DNA of 64,000 bases, from NCBI RefSeq assembly GCF_963662255.1, contig NC_085052.1:4446807-4510806 (forward strand), given 5' to 3'. A program made the translations under genes and the position numbers. Source of the stretch: Cinclus cinclus. Taxonomy: Eukaryota; Chordata; Aves; Passeriformes; Cinclidae. Positions within the stretch are counted from its first letter, which is position 1, and every line of letters begins with the position of its first letter. This document shows positions 39,527-58,096 of the stretch, piece after piece. Under the pieces are notes generated by a model. That model ran no database searches. It was not told where the DNA came from and saw only the letters and a list, made by a program, of their open reading frames with translations.

Positions 39527-39986
39527 CTTCGAACCCAAACTATTCTATAGCCCTATAAGTTTTTTCGTTCGCCAGAGCACAGATCCCTCAGCGACTGAGG
39601 CACGCATGCATTAGAGGCGCTGGGACAAGCGCAGCACCCCTTTTTGTCTCTCCATTTCCCCCGCTCCCCTCAGGCGCTGGCTGTCCCCACCTCTTCCGTC
39701 ACGCTCCGCGGCTCTCCGCGCCCGCAGCGCCCTCCCTTGGCGGCGCCGGAGCCGCGCCCTCAGCGGAGCGGCCTGGGCGGCCCCACCCGCGCCGGGCTCC
39801 CCGCGCCGCCCGCCGCCGCTCACAGCCCGCGGCTCGGCTGCGAGCGGCTTCCGAGGGAGGAAGTCAATTCTAAAGGAACCCTGAGACAGCGGTAAGCACC
39901 TCTGCGGCGGGGCAGAAAGGCCCGGCCCTGCTCGCTGTGGAACAGGCGGCGCAGCCTGCAGAACCGGGGCGGAAAGCGACGCCGAT

Positions 39987-40064
39987 ATGGAAGATCACGG
40001 TGAGAGTGCGGCGGCTCCACGACCACCGGCGGTGCCCGCGGAGGCATCCACGAAGATCCTCTGA
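39987..40064 (+). other. Possible upstream ORF of NSMCE4A (25 codons)
   Basis: ATG at 39987 opens 25 codons ending at TGA 40062-40064, in the same frame as the NSMCE4A start 118 nt further on. Whether it is in the mRNA depends on the transcription start and on any 5' splicing (a GGTGAG donor-like motif sits within it). Its TGA also shows that the main frame cannot extend upstream past 40065. Confidence 0.4.
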
Positions 40065-40181
40065 GGCGAAGTGCGCAGGGTAGGGTCGGCGGGTGCATCC
40101 CGGGGAGCCCGGCACGCAGCTGAGGCGGGGTCATCCCGGCCGCGTCCAGCAGTTGTGGGTGACGGCGGCCGCGCGCCCGCC

Positions 40182-40368
40182 ATGTCGCGGACTGGCAGCA
40201 GCAGCGGGTCCTCGCGGGGCCGCCGTTCGCCACCGCCGCACGCCCAGGAGGACACGGCGGAGGCGGCGGGCGAGAGGTTCCGGCGGCTGAACATCGGCGA
40301 GGGCGACGACAGGGAGCACAACAGGATGATCCGCAGCCAGTATCGAGAGCTCATCTCCACCGTGCAGC
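40182..40368 (+). CDS. NSMCE4A: NSMCE4A exon 1
   Basis: Codons 1-62 plus one base: [13 protein letters not shown] start, ending ISTVQ plus C. The donor is C|GTAAGG. It encodes the disordered basic/serine N-terminus and the beginning of the Nse3-binding region. Confidence 0.96.
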
Positions 40369-43300
40369 GTAAGGAGGCAGCGGGGAGAGCGCCGGGGCTG
40401 CGGGCGGGGAGGGTCCGGGGCTGGCGGCCGGTCCTGGGCGTGTGAGCCTGGAACTCCCAGGAGCTGTGCGAGCGTTTCTGGCAACTTCGGGCTCCTCGGG
40501 CTGCCCGATGCTCTGGGTTTGTAGTTGGATCGAAATTCGACTTCCAGGAAGCATGGGATCGCAAAGTCATGGTTTGGTTGGAAGGGACCTTACGGTTATT
40601 CTCGTTCCAACCGTGGCAGGGACACCTTCCGCTCTCCCAGATTGCTCCAAGGTCTGTGCAACCTGGCCTTGGACGCTTCCAGGGATGGGGCAGCCGCAGC
40701 TTCTCTGGGCACCCTGTGCCAGGGCCTCACCAGCTTTACAGGGAAGAATTTCTTCCTGATACCTAAACGTACTCTTCTTCAGTGTGAGGCCATTCCCCCT
40801 TGTCCTGTGGAAGGCCCCTCCTGCATCCCCTGGGATAGCGAGGTTAAGAGGGATTTAATTGCACTAACACACATGTGGTGCCTGCATTGGTTCAGGGGAA
40901 CAGTTGACTTTAGACTTGGAGGTGCATTGAAATACTTTTAATTTTGCTTTCGTGGTGTCTGAGCTTTAGTTTGAAACTGCAGTTATCATGTCTGGACCAG
41001 AAAGTTCTTTGGCCTTTCAAAAAACGCTCTGTAGTTTTTGACGTCTCTCCAGACAGGTGTGTGAATCCTTCTGCTATGTGCATTTGAGTGAGTTGTGCTG
41101 TTTTCCTCAAAAATGTGGCCGTGGTTGTGTGAGTAGCACTGCCATGTTCAGCAACAGGTGGGATTAGCTATTTTGTGAATACTTGATAGATTTATGCAGT
41201 TGTTTTACAAAAGGCTGCAGTGCCGTTTATGGGTGATCCAGCCTGCTATAGAAGTGACCAAGCATACATTTTTAGGGTCTGGTTTGTTTCTGTCATGGAA
41301 AATCTACTAATTTTCCCAAGTCCAGCCTGTTTTGCCTGGAACTGGTGAGTGATCTCTCCCTTATCTGGACCCATGAGTTTTTTGTTCTATTTTCTATCCT
41401 TGGCCCAGTTGAGGAGAGGAATGATGGTGCTTTGGTGGGCACCTGGCCTCCAGTCAGCATCAAACAAGTGCAGTGTTTCTCAGTGCTTCAATGTTTAAGT
41501 ACTGCAGGATTTCCTTTGTGTCTTTTCCCACAGAAAATCGAGAGGCTATGCTGAATTCAAAAAGCAACAGACTGACAGAAGCTTTGGAAGAAGCCAATAG
41601 ACTTTTTGATGGAGGTAAAACAAATTCTGTGGTCTTTAACTGATGTTTGGCCAAGCGTGAGGTGATGATGCCTTACAAACAAAAGAGGACTAGAGTGAAG
41701 TTGAGGTCCAAGTACTTAACCAGAATTTTTATATAACTTAAAACAGATATGTTAAGTTGCAGGTTGGTTGAGTAAGTTGATGTGAGAAAATAAATGTCAT
41801 TGCAGTTTATTTGCTCTTAGAAATAACTCCTTACTTTATTTTGATAGACTGGAGCAATGTGTCTCACTAATACACATAAAAGACATCAGTGCAGAGGGGT
41901 TCATTTCACTTGGAAAGGTGGAAAATGTTGATAAAAAATGTGTTTGTTGTTCAAGATCATGTGTTACTTTTCCATGGTTTGTCATTCTTTCCTTTTTTGA
42001 AACGCAAATATTATTATAAAGATTATGTAAGTGTTTTAGAGGTCATTGCAGTAAAAGGATTTCCAAAGAAGGATAGTCCCTATGCTGAATCTGATAATTA
42101 TATTTGTGAGAATTTCCTATTAATCACCATAAAATCTTTCCTGTAACAGTTTGCTGTGCACGAGAGGCTGCACTGGATGCCCAGTTTCTTGTTATAGCAT
42201 CCAATATAGGAAAGGAGAAGGCCAATGAGTTACACTCAGAGATGTCAGCGTTTGACTCAACAGCATTTGCAGAAGACTTGGTGAGTTCCAGGCTCTGAAT
42301 TTTGACAACATTTCTGCCCCGTGTTTTACAGAACCATAAAGGCCCAGATTGTCAGCCAGTACTGGTAGAATTTAATGCTCTTCCTGTGAATTTCTCTGAT
42401 AAACTTTCTGGTTACTGTTGTTAATTGTTCTTAAATTACTTATTAAGCACTTGCAATGGGGGAGAATCTGACTTAAAATGCAGACACCTCCCCCATTATT
42501 GCTCTGCTACTGCTTTATCATGATTCAGTCAGTTTGTGCTCTTAAGGTCTTCCGCTCTTTTTTCTGTCACTCTTCTGTAGTTTCTCAGTAGCTAAATGGT
42601 TTTTTTTATCCTGTCCACTGGTTTTTGTGTTTTTGGATAGAGTTCTTGAGGCCCTGTGTCACTGACATGAAATGGGACTTCGGGACACTTGAATGCTTTC
42701 AGACTGGATAGTCTGTCTCTGTACTGTGACTGAGGGGGATGAGTCAGATCAGAACAGCTTTTAAACTGGCTGTTGGCTTTTTTGCTCCTTGAAAATGCTC
42801 CCCTATGTTACAGCAGATAACAAGGAATCTTGCTCAAGTCTGTAAAAAACAAAAAGTTGAATTTGAAATTTTTCTGGGTTGGTGTGGACTGGTGAATGCA
42901 GGGATAGACCAGATAAGTTCTATGATATTTGAGGGGCTGGGCTTTCTGTGGGTGTGTGGTGCTCAAAAACGGTGAGACATCTGAGCCCTGAAGTGCAATA
43001 TAAATAATGTTTTGCTACTTCATACATTGCTGAAAATGTGTTGGAATCTAAACAGTTTTGTTTACTTGTGGCTTTCATTGATTGCTGAACACAGGGTGAA
43101 TTTGAGCATTTGTTTTCTTGGTATCCTCAGGAAAGTCAAAGTTCTTAGGCAGTGGTATTAAATACAAAGTCATCAGGCAAACACTACAATGCAGTGGTTC
43201 ACCATGAATGTATCTACCTCTGAGTGGTTTTTTATTGCAGCTTTTTTTTGTTTTGTAGCTGACCTTCATGGGTGTAAATCGCACAGAAGTAGAAGACACT

Positions 43301-46300
43301 GATGACTTTGAGGATGCTCCAGGAGCTTTTTTACCTAGTGATGCCTGGAAGACAATGGGAGAAGAAGCACTCAAGTACTTCAGAAGAGCACCTACTTTTC
43401 ACTACATGTAAGTTTATTCCTACTTTTCACTACATGTACGTTTTTTCAAGGAAATAGTGTGTAGTGCAGCTCAAGGTAATGGCTTTAACTGATTCTTGTC
43501 TTCGATGCCCTGGCTTGAACTGAGTTTAATCTGAAGTCACAGGAGATTGTTGACAAGGTATGAGGCTATCAACATACTGGAACAACTTTTAGGGCTGGTT
43601 CTTTGCAGAAATGTCTAAATGTGACAGAGCTTTATCTTTAGTCATCACTTTGCACTTTCTTGAGGAGATCCACTGCTCAGAGTAAAGATTCCTAAGCGTG
43701 CAGTGTAAACCAGATTTGCATGTATGTGCTTTTTGTGTTTTGGTTAGGATGGGATCTTTCAAGTCTGAGCCTCCTGTACCAAAGCAACGGATTGAGAGGC
43801 AGAAGAAAGCTAGCAGAGGAAAAGCAGAACGGGCAATGCCTGCTCAGGTTTGTAAAGTGTTACCTTTATTAATCATTTGTTCTGGCATAGTTGTTACAAA
43901 GCATTCTAAATGTTCTAGTTAGTTTGCTTTGGGTTTTGTAATTATAAACTGTATAGTATTTGTGACATCCCACCCTTAAGGGGAAGGGAGCATCCACAGA
44001 TGCTTGTGCTGTGCTTATCTCCAGGAGCCACAACAAGGACATTTGTCCCAGAAATGTGCTGCCCAACCATATGGCTCTTTCTGCAGCTATATCCTGTTGT
44101 TTCTCACAGTGTGTGCTCACCAGCACTCCTTGGTTGTTATTGCCAACAATCCTTGGTTGTCTCCACAATCATCCAGCTGGACTTGGGAGAGACACAGAGC
44201 AGCCCCTTTCCTTCTGAGCTTCTACTAAAGGATTCAGACTCCATTATTATCCTTCTTCATTTGTTTTGTGTGGACTGCAGTATTTTACTGAGTAGAAGGA
44301 AATAGGATTTACAGACCAATTTTGTGTTCAGAAATAGAGTTTACAAACTGATTTTTCAAGTTATGAGCTTACTTGTTCTGTTGCCTGTTTCTTTGAAAGG
44401 AAACAAGAAACTTCTTTACATTAATGTGGTTTCCATTTTTTCTTCAAAAAGTGTCTAACAGGGTGTGGCATTTACACTGAAATGTGCTTAATGGCAGCAA
44501 GCTAATTAGCTCACATAACCTCTGGTTTTTGTGCTGTTTCCTTATTGTTTGTGTCATTCACTGGCAGAAAAGTAAAAGTCTGGGAATACTGAAATAGGCT
44601 TACATCTGAAACTGCAAATGTAGTCCATGTTGTTATAGTCCACAGGGAAGCTGAGGCTGTGATAATGCCAGGATATAGAGGCAAATGGTTTATTGTTGCC
44701 TTTTAAAAGGCAGCCTACTCCATCCAAATAGTGATAGAAAGGATTTGTTATAGTTTGTACTGGGAAGAAAGAGGAGCTGGAGGATTTGTGAGCTGCTTAT
44801 CATCTTTATTAAACTCACAGATTGTAGCACTGTGTAGCCCAACTCCTCAGAGCTATTAAGTAATTGTGCACCTGTACACAGGCTCAAAACATACAAGCCA
44901 TGGCCTTTCAGATTGAGGTTGTAAGGTGGGAATTAAAACCTAAAGCTCTTCAAAGTTGTCTCATGTCTGCACAAGTGTGTTTGTTATGAAAAATGCAACT
45001 TTTATGGTACATGTTCAAAAGAGACCCTTTGCATATTCTGGTAATTCAACAATAGTTATTTGAGGTGAGTCTCTCTTTTTCCCAGTTAAAAAAAATGGAG
45101 GAGTCCCATCAAGAAGCTACAGAAAAAGAAGTAGAGAGGGTCTTGGGGATACTGCAGACTCATTTTGAAAATGATCGTAAGTATGATTAAATTAAACATT
45201 AACTAGAGAAAATGTATATTCTCTGTCTTCTACACTTGGGAGTGGTAAAACTATAGAGATAAAATGAGGTGAATTCTGCAGTTAGAAATCTTTGAATCTC
45301 TAGATTTGAAAATTTGAAAATTTCAAAATTTGAATCTCTTTGATTCTCTAGAAATCTGGTGAAGCACATATACCAACGATGTATTTTTTATGAACACTAA
45401 TCAGCTGCTGTTTGACTGCAAAGTAAATGTAAATCCTCTCTCTTGATTAAAGGCTGCCATTTGTAGATGGCAGTCAAACAGTCAAATATGTGGATCTGTG
45501 TGGGGGAAAAGATGGAAGAAAATAATCTACTTTATAGAACATACAAAATTCAGCATTGTAGCTAAATTGACAAATATCCCTTTAGCTTTTGAAAGGTGTA
45601 CTGGCTCTACTGAGTTTGTGTTTACATCTGTTAGCTCTGTGTATACCACCTGTTTGTTTGGTTGTTTTCACAAAGCCATTTTTGCATCCCCAGCTAACAC
45701 ACCCATTTCCTTCTTTGATTTTGTGATTGATCCGAACTCGTTTGCACGCACTGTGGAAAACGTGTTTCATGTGTCCTTCCTTATCAGGGTAAGGCATGAC
45801 ATCTGCTTGAAATATCACTGTAGGTACTAGAATTACCTAGAAATACTGACCTGTTGTTATTCCAGCTTCAATATTGAAGAATTAGAATTTAAATATGAGG
45901 AATACTAATTTGTTTTCTGCAAACAGTCTGTGGTATTTTAGTAATCTAATAGAAAAGGAAAGAGAGTTGGCTGACTTAATTTTTTTGTAGTGCAGTCAAT
46001 TTACCAACAAAACAGTAGTGATATTCATGCATTCAATATGTTTTTCAAAACAGATTCTAGCTCACATTTTAGATGTATAAGAGTTCCCAGAAAGTTTAGA
46101 AGAGTTACTGAGGCTGTAGAAAATTATGTTAGTGCAAGGTTTTCTTTTGAATCCCTGGATTTGCACTTCAAAACTATGCCTGGTTCATCTAATAAGCAAA
46201 ATTAATTCTGGATAAGATGGAAACTGGCAAGGATATTTTGGCTAAATCAGGTTTCATATTGAAGAGATGTTATTATGAAGGGTTAGCTCAAGTATATTTG

Positions 46301-47979
46301 AAGAAAAATAATGATTTTAATAAAGAAAACTTTTATAATCCAACAGTTAGACACTGTGCTATATGGGCTGTCTTCTTTATGCATAAATACTGTATTAAAT
46401 TAGTTTTTCTTTTGTAGTATGCCAATGAAGATTCTTTATCAGGATATGTACTTGTTCATGATTATGTAATAAGTGAAAATACGAAATTTCAGTGCATTAT
46501 CCTAACTGAAAGCTCTAAGTTATGAAACTTTAAATCCCACTGTTTTTCAGGATGGTCTTGCAAATATAAAGATGGATGAAGATGAATTGCCAATAATAGG
46601 TAAAATATAGCTTTAAAATACTGTAATTGTTTGTTTTTTGTAACAACATTACACGTTACACATTCACAAAGGTTTAGGTATATTTTTAACTGGGGATATG
46701 CAGTGAATGTAATTGAAGGCATGAAGAGATTTATGAGCAGCTGAAAGGATTGAGTCTTTTCAAATATCAGTGTATGGAAAAAGATCATTATGCTGATTTA
46801 TAAAAGTGAATTCTATTAATAGGTTATTACCTTCCAAGTTACATTTTTGCTAATAAGTACATGAACATGGTTAGACTTGGGTGAATAAAGGTATTTTTTG
46901 GGTCTAAGAACTCTCTTGTCTCAGAGTTGGGAACTGCTGCAGCTTCAAAACAGTTGGAAGGGAAATGCCATTCTTCATATGAGGTTGGCTTTCATTCCCA
47001 TAGGATATCAGCAGAGTTGGAACTTTGGTGGGATTTTGTAAGGAATTAAATATTTAGGTCGTTCTGAAAAGAGTTCTTAAATTTCTAAGACATGAGGCTA
47101 AGGAAGTATCTTAAGCAGTACATGGTACAGGCTGCTGATAGAGACTAACTGGGTGGAACGTGTACGATTGATCTGATTTTTGTGGAGCTTTTGTGTTTCT
47201 GATGGCAACTGATTTACAAGTGTAAATCCTGAAAATGCTGTGTTTTGATCAGAGCCTGTAAAACCCAGTGGGGGAGAGGAGGACAGCAGAGCTGGAGCAC
47301 GGAACCAGGTGGTCTTAAGTCTGGACCGGAAAGAATGGCAGGTACCACAGAGAGCACTTCATACTTTGGATCAATTGTTTTTTATTTAAACCTCTGAGAG
47401 CTGTGCTCTTACCTGCTCTGGGGAGGGCACGTGCTCTGTGTACAGTAACTGCATTTGACCTTAAGGAATGCCAGAACAGTCACAGATCTAAGGGATGTTT
47501 GTAGCTGCAAGAAAACTTGAGAGTTGGGGCAGCAATTCCATCTTTGATTCCTGAAGCCTGGTCAGTTAAAGTGCTTTTAATCTGTGCACTGACTTGACTG
47601 TTTTACACAAGGCCTAGGTAAATATGGAATCTGTTTCTTGCCTTATGTACAATACTTGTCTCTGGAGGAGAAGTTCTCTATGTAATTTCCTCACTGTTTG
47701 TAATAAATCTCAGACAAAAAGTAGTTTTGAGCACGCATATGGCTCTTCTCCTTTGTCCCTCACTCAGAATGTGCAGGAGAAATGTAGGAATTTGAAATAG
47801 TGCTTTAGTATCAGAAACTTGATTACTTGTTTGGTGGTATTTAATTGAAATAATTCAGCTCTGCTGACTGACACACTGCTGTCATCTCTAACCAGGAGGT
47901 CATAGAAACATTTCAGATAAGAGAAGCCATGATTACCCCTCTTTCTCAGAGCACTGAAGAGGAAATAGAGACAGAGTAA
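40182..47979 (+). CDS. NSMCE4A: NSMCE4A, non-SMC element 4 (SMC5/6 kleisin), complete, 10 coding exons
   Basis: Nse4 is the kleisin subunit of the SMC5/6 complex; it bridges the SMC5 and SMC6 heads with Nse1/Nse3 and acts in nuclear DNA repair and replication-fork maintenance. Ten exons join in phase to 351 residues (human about 385). Order: S/R-rich N-terminus (1-20), the Nse3-binding helical region (about 40-115, with [13 protein letters not shown] and [10 protein letters not shown]), an acidic linker, and the C-terminal Nse4 domain (about 175-340) with [40 protein letters not shown] and HVSFLIRDG. These closely match human NSMCE4A; the vertebrate paralogue EID3 is intronless, so introns favour NSMCE4A. 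The start at 40182 has a good Kozak context (CCCGCCATG) and is the first in-frame ATG after a stop at 40062. Introns hold one CR1 (intron 1) and otherwise nothing recognised. Confidence 0.97.
40555..40840 (-). mobile_element. CR1 LINE 3' remnant in NSMCE4A intron 1, antisense
   Basis: Shows the reverse-complement CR1 pattern in order: GGTTGGAAGGGACCTTA, GGCAGGGACACCTTCC, GCAACCTGGCCTTGGACGCT, CCAGGGATGGGGCAGC, GAAGAATTTCTTCCTGATAC and GGCCATTCCCCCTTGTCCTG. Open frames across it are repeat-derived. Confidence 0.9.
41534..41614 (+). CDS. NSMCE4A: NSMCE4A exon 2
   Basis: Acceptor TTTTCCCACAG, donor G|GTAAAA, 81 nt. Reads [12 protein letters not shown] then [13 protein letters not shown], part of the conserved N-terminal helices. 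Confidence 0.96.
42150..42280 (+). CDS. NSMCE4A: NSMCE4A exon 3
   Basis: Acceptor CTGTAACAG, donor TTG|GTGAGT, 131 nt. Reads [19 protein letters not shown] and on to STAFAEDL; human has REAALDAHFLVLASD here. Confidence 0.96.
43259..43407 (+). CDS. NSMCE4A: NSMCE4A exon 4
   Basis: 149 nt from acceptor TTTTGTAG to donor AT|GTAAGT. Reads [13 protein letters not shown], an acidic stretch, then APTFHYM. An upstream AG (43239-43240) would add 18 nt containing an in-frame TAG. The donor is repeated 28 bp downstream (see repeat at 43391-43438). Confidence 0.95.
43391..43438 (+). repeat. 28-bp-period tandem duplication of the NSMCE4A exon 4 donor
   Basis: The 20-mer CCTACTTTTCACTACATGTA occurs at 43391-43410 (spanning the exon 4/intron 4 junction) and again at 43419-43438. 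The first copy continues AGTT, giving GTAAGT; the second continues CG, giving a weaker GTACGT. Confidence 0.93.
43748..43847 (+). CDS. NSMCE4A: NSMCE4A exon 5
   Basis: 100 nt after acceptor TTGGTTAG; donor CAG|GTTTGT. Reads [20 protein letters not shown] and ends ERAMPAQ, matching human VPKPRVDRPRK and RAMPAQ. Confidence 0.95.
45086..45176 (+). CDS. NSMCE4A: NSMCE4A exon 6
   Basis: 91 nt between TTTTTCCCAG and GATC|GTAAGT. Encodes [19 protein letters not shown] followed by [11 protein letters not shown], the start of the best conserved C-terminal block. Confidence 0.96.
45285..45352. repeat. Short imperfect direct and inverted repeats, NSMCE4A intron 6
   Basis: Between about 45294 and 45352, AATCTCTAGA, ATTTGAAA and TTTCAAAT motifs recur; the core AGATTTGAAAATTTGAAAAT followed by TTCAAAATTTGAATCT could fold as an imperfect hairpin. 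No known element is recognised. Confidence 0.55.
45694..45788 (+). CDS. NSMCE4A: NSMCE4A exon 7
   Basis: 95 nt between CATCCCCAG and AGG|GTAAGG. Encodes [20 protein letters not shown] then [11 protein letters not shown], the signature of the Nse4 C-terminal domain. Confidence 0.97.
46551..46599 (+). CDS. NSMCE4A: NSMCE4A exon 8
   Basis: A 49-nt microexon-sized segment after GTTTTTCAG with donor ATAG|GTAAAA. Reads [16 protein letters not shown], matching human DGFARIRLDQDRLPVI. Confidence 0.95.
47253..47341 (+). CDS. NSMCE4A: NSMCE4A exon 9
   Basis: 89 nt after acceptor TTTTGATCAG; donor CAG|GTACCA. Reads [18 protein letters not shown] then [12 protein letters not shown]; human has QVRNQGIIALSYRDWE here. 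Confidence 0.94.
47896..47979 (+). CDS. NSMCE4A: NSMCE4A exon 10 (stop)
   Basis: 84 coding nt after acceptor CTCTAACCAG. Reads [18 protein letters not shown] and an E/T-rich tail, stop TAA 47977-47979. A donor-like GTAAGT begins 8 nt after the stop. Confidence 0.95.
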   Translation, partial: EVIETFQIREAMITPLSQSTEEEIETE

Positions 47980-47987
47980 ATATTCAA

Positions 47988-48497
47988 GTAAGTTCTTTTA
48001 ACAAATCAAACTCAGTAAGCTCCTTATACATGTGGAAGAACTTAAGGGAAACTTACGTGTGACTTAAAAATGCAAAACTGTAAGCAAGGTGACTGTGACA
48101 TCTGGAATTGCTGTGTTCTTGTCCTCTTCATGAAACAAAATGTATTCTAGCCTTGTATGCAATGATTGACTGGGGGAAAAAAAAAACCTTTATTTTTGAG
48201 TTTGACAGTCAGTTAAGCAATAAGTTATTTTTGGGACTTTTTATACTTGCAATGAAGTGTTACAAAAAATCATAGCTTAGTTTTTGTTTGGTTTCTTAAC
48301 TTCCTGACAGCTGATGTTGTTAATAAAATATTCTGAAGAAGGATTTAGAGGGAACCAGGCTGTCTTCCCTTCTGCTTCCATAAAATTCTTCAGTGATAGG
48401 ACTGAAGTCCTTACTGTCACAGTTGTTTGGTCAATTCCAGATCTTAATGCATATTGTCTTACTATTTTCTCTTTTTTATTTTTCTTTCTTTTCTTAG
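47988..48497 (+). other. NSMCE4A: Candidate 3'-UTR intron of NSMCE4A
   Basis: CAA|GTAAGT sits 8 nt after the stop codon, and a long pyrimidine tract ending TTTCTTTTCTTAG lies at 48478-48497, followed by GTGCCTTAAAG. Both ends fit the splice consensus well. The stop would be under 50 nt from the junction, so nonsense-mediated decay is not expected. Use cannot be told from sequence alone. Confidence 0.45.
48322..48327 (+). terminator. NSMCE4A: Possible polyadenylation signal AATAAA
   Basis: First AATAAA after the NSMCE4A stop, about 345 nt downstream. It would be removed if the candidate 3'-UTR intron is spliced. Confidence 0.4.
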
Positions 48498-48617
48498 GTG
48501 CCTTAAAGAAAATACTTCAACACATTTGTTTCAACAGTTGTTTTATATGTATATGTTGTAAAATTAAATTTATTTTTTCCGGAACATCTCAATGCTTTAT
48601 ACGAGCTGCTTTGTTTA

Positions 48618-48788
48618 GAACCATGGAATGGGTTGGGTCAGAAGGGACCTTAAATCCCATCCATTCCCACCCCCTGCCATGGGCAGGGACACCTTCCACT
48701 GTCCCAGGCTGCTCCAAGCCCCAATGCCCAACCTGGCCTTGGGTAATTCCAGGGATCCAGGAGCAGCCACAGCTTCTCTGGGCAACAT
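48618..48788 (-). mobile_element. CR1 LINE 3' remnant, antisense
   Basis: GGGTTGGGTCAGAAGGGACC, CCATGGGCAGGGACACCTTC, CAACCTGGCCTTGGG and AGCCACAGCTTCTCTGGGCA in order: a short antisense CR1 end between NSMCE4A and ATE1. Confidence 0.88.
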
Positions 48789-49042
48789 GAGGAATTTTAT
48801 ACTTGTCAGGGAGTTATTTATATATTAGGGCTCAGTTTGCCAATTCGTATAAAGTTTACTAGCACTCATGAAAAAGGTAAAAGTGAAACACTGTGTCCCT
48901 TCTTTCCTCCCTTGTCTCTCCCCAGCATTAGTGAGCGGAATTCACGTGGTTAAACATCCCTGCTGGGATAACCTTGCTATCCTACGGGATTTTGGGTGCT
49001 GCAGGAGAATTGATACTGCCCTGCTCGTTTTGCTGTTCTGGA

Positions 49043-49048
49043 AATAAA
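49043..49048 (+). terminator. NSMCE4A: Possible distal polyadenylation signal AATAAA
   Basis: AATAAA in GGAAATAAAGG, followed by GT/T-rich sequence (GTTTGAGTTTGG). It lies only about 400 bp before the first ATE1 start codon. Confidence 0.45.
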
Positions 49049-49441
49049 GGTTTGAGTTTGGAAATTCTGTCTCAATTACACATAGCAGTTCCTCCTTCCT
49101 TTATTCCAAACTCCTCCCGTATTTGTTTGGTAACTTGGGCACTAGGCAGGCTCCATGCGGCCACAACAGTATTTTATTAACAGTACATGAAGTCTTGTTC
49201 CGCTGTGGAAGAGCTCAGGCTTTCTTCCATCCTTTTATCCTGTAGCCGCCGGGGTGTACACAGGCATCCATCCCCCCGGAAGGCTTGTGAGAGCGTGTGT
49301 GTGGGGTGAGCAGCTGGGCAGGCCGTGCGGCTGTGCGGGGACACGGAGCGACGAGCGGCAGGAGCGGCGGCGCCGTTTCATCGCCGATCCACCCGCGGGG
49401 GAGGCCGGGCCGGGCGGGGGCGCAGCAGGGCAGCCGGCGCC

Positions 49442-58096
<8,655 letters not shown>

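Larger units (their letters stand above)
39640..40460 (+). promoter_or_regulatory. NSMCE4A: CpG island, NSMCE4A promoter and exon 1
   Basis: Dense CpG and GC sequence against an AT-leaning background, covering the presumed transcription start and coding exon 1 of NSMCE4A. No TATA box is apparent. CpG-island promoters often fire in both directions, so a TACC2-side transcript could start here; a GTGAGC donor-like site on the minus strand (GT at 39823-39822) is compatible but is not evidence by itself. Confidence 0.8.
47980..49441 (+). other. NSMCE4A 3' UTR and gap to ATE1
   Basis: 1,462 bp from the NSMCE4A stop to the first ATE1 start codon. It contains a candidate 3'-UTR intron (47988-48497), two AATAAA signals, a CR1 fragment and the upstream edge of the ATE1 CpG island. 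No separate gene is seen. Confidence 0.7.

Noticed and set aside
40442..40941. 105- and 138-codon plus-strand frames after NSMCE4A exon 1
   Set aside because: They run through an antisense CR1 remnant in intron 1.
48314..48790. 158-codon plus-strand frame between NSMCE4A and ATE1
   Set aside because: Its second half is antisense CR1 and its first half is a pyrimidine tract; not a gene.
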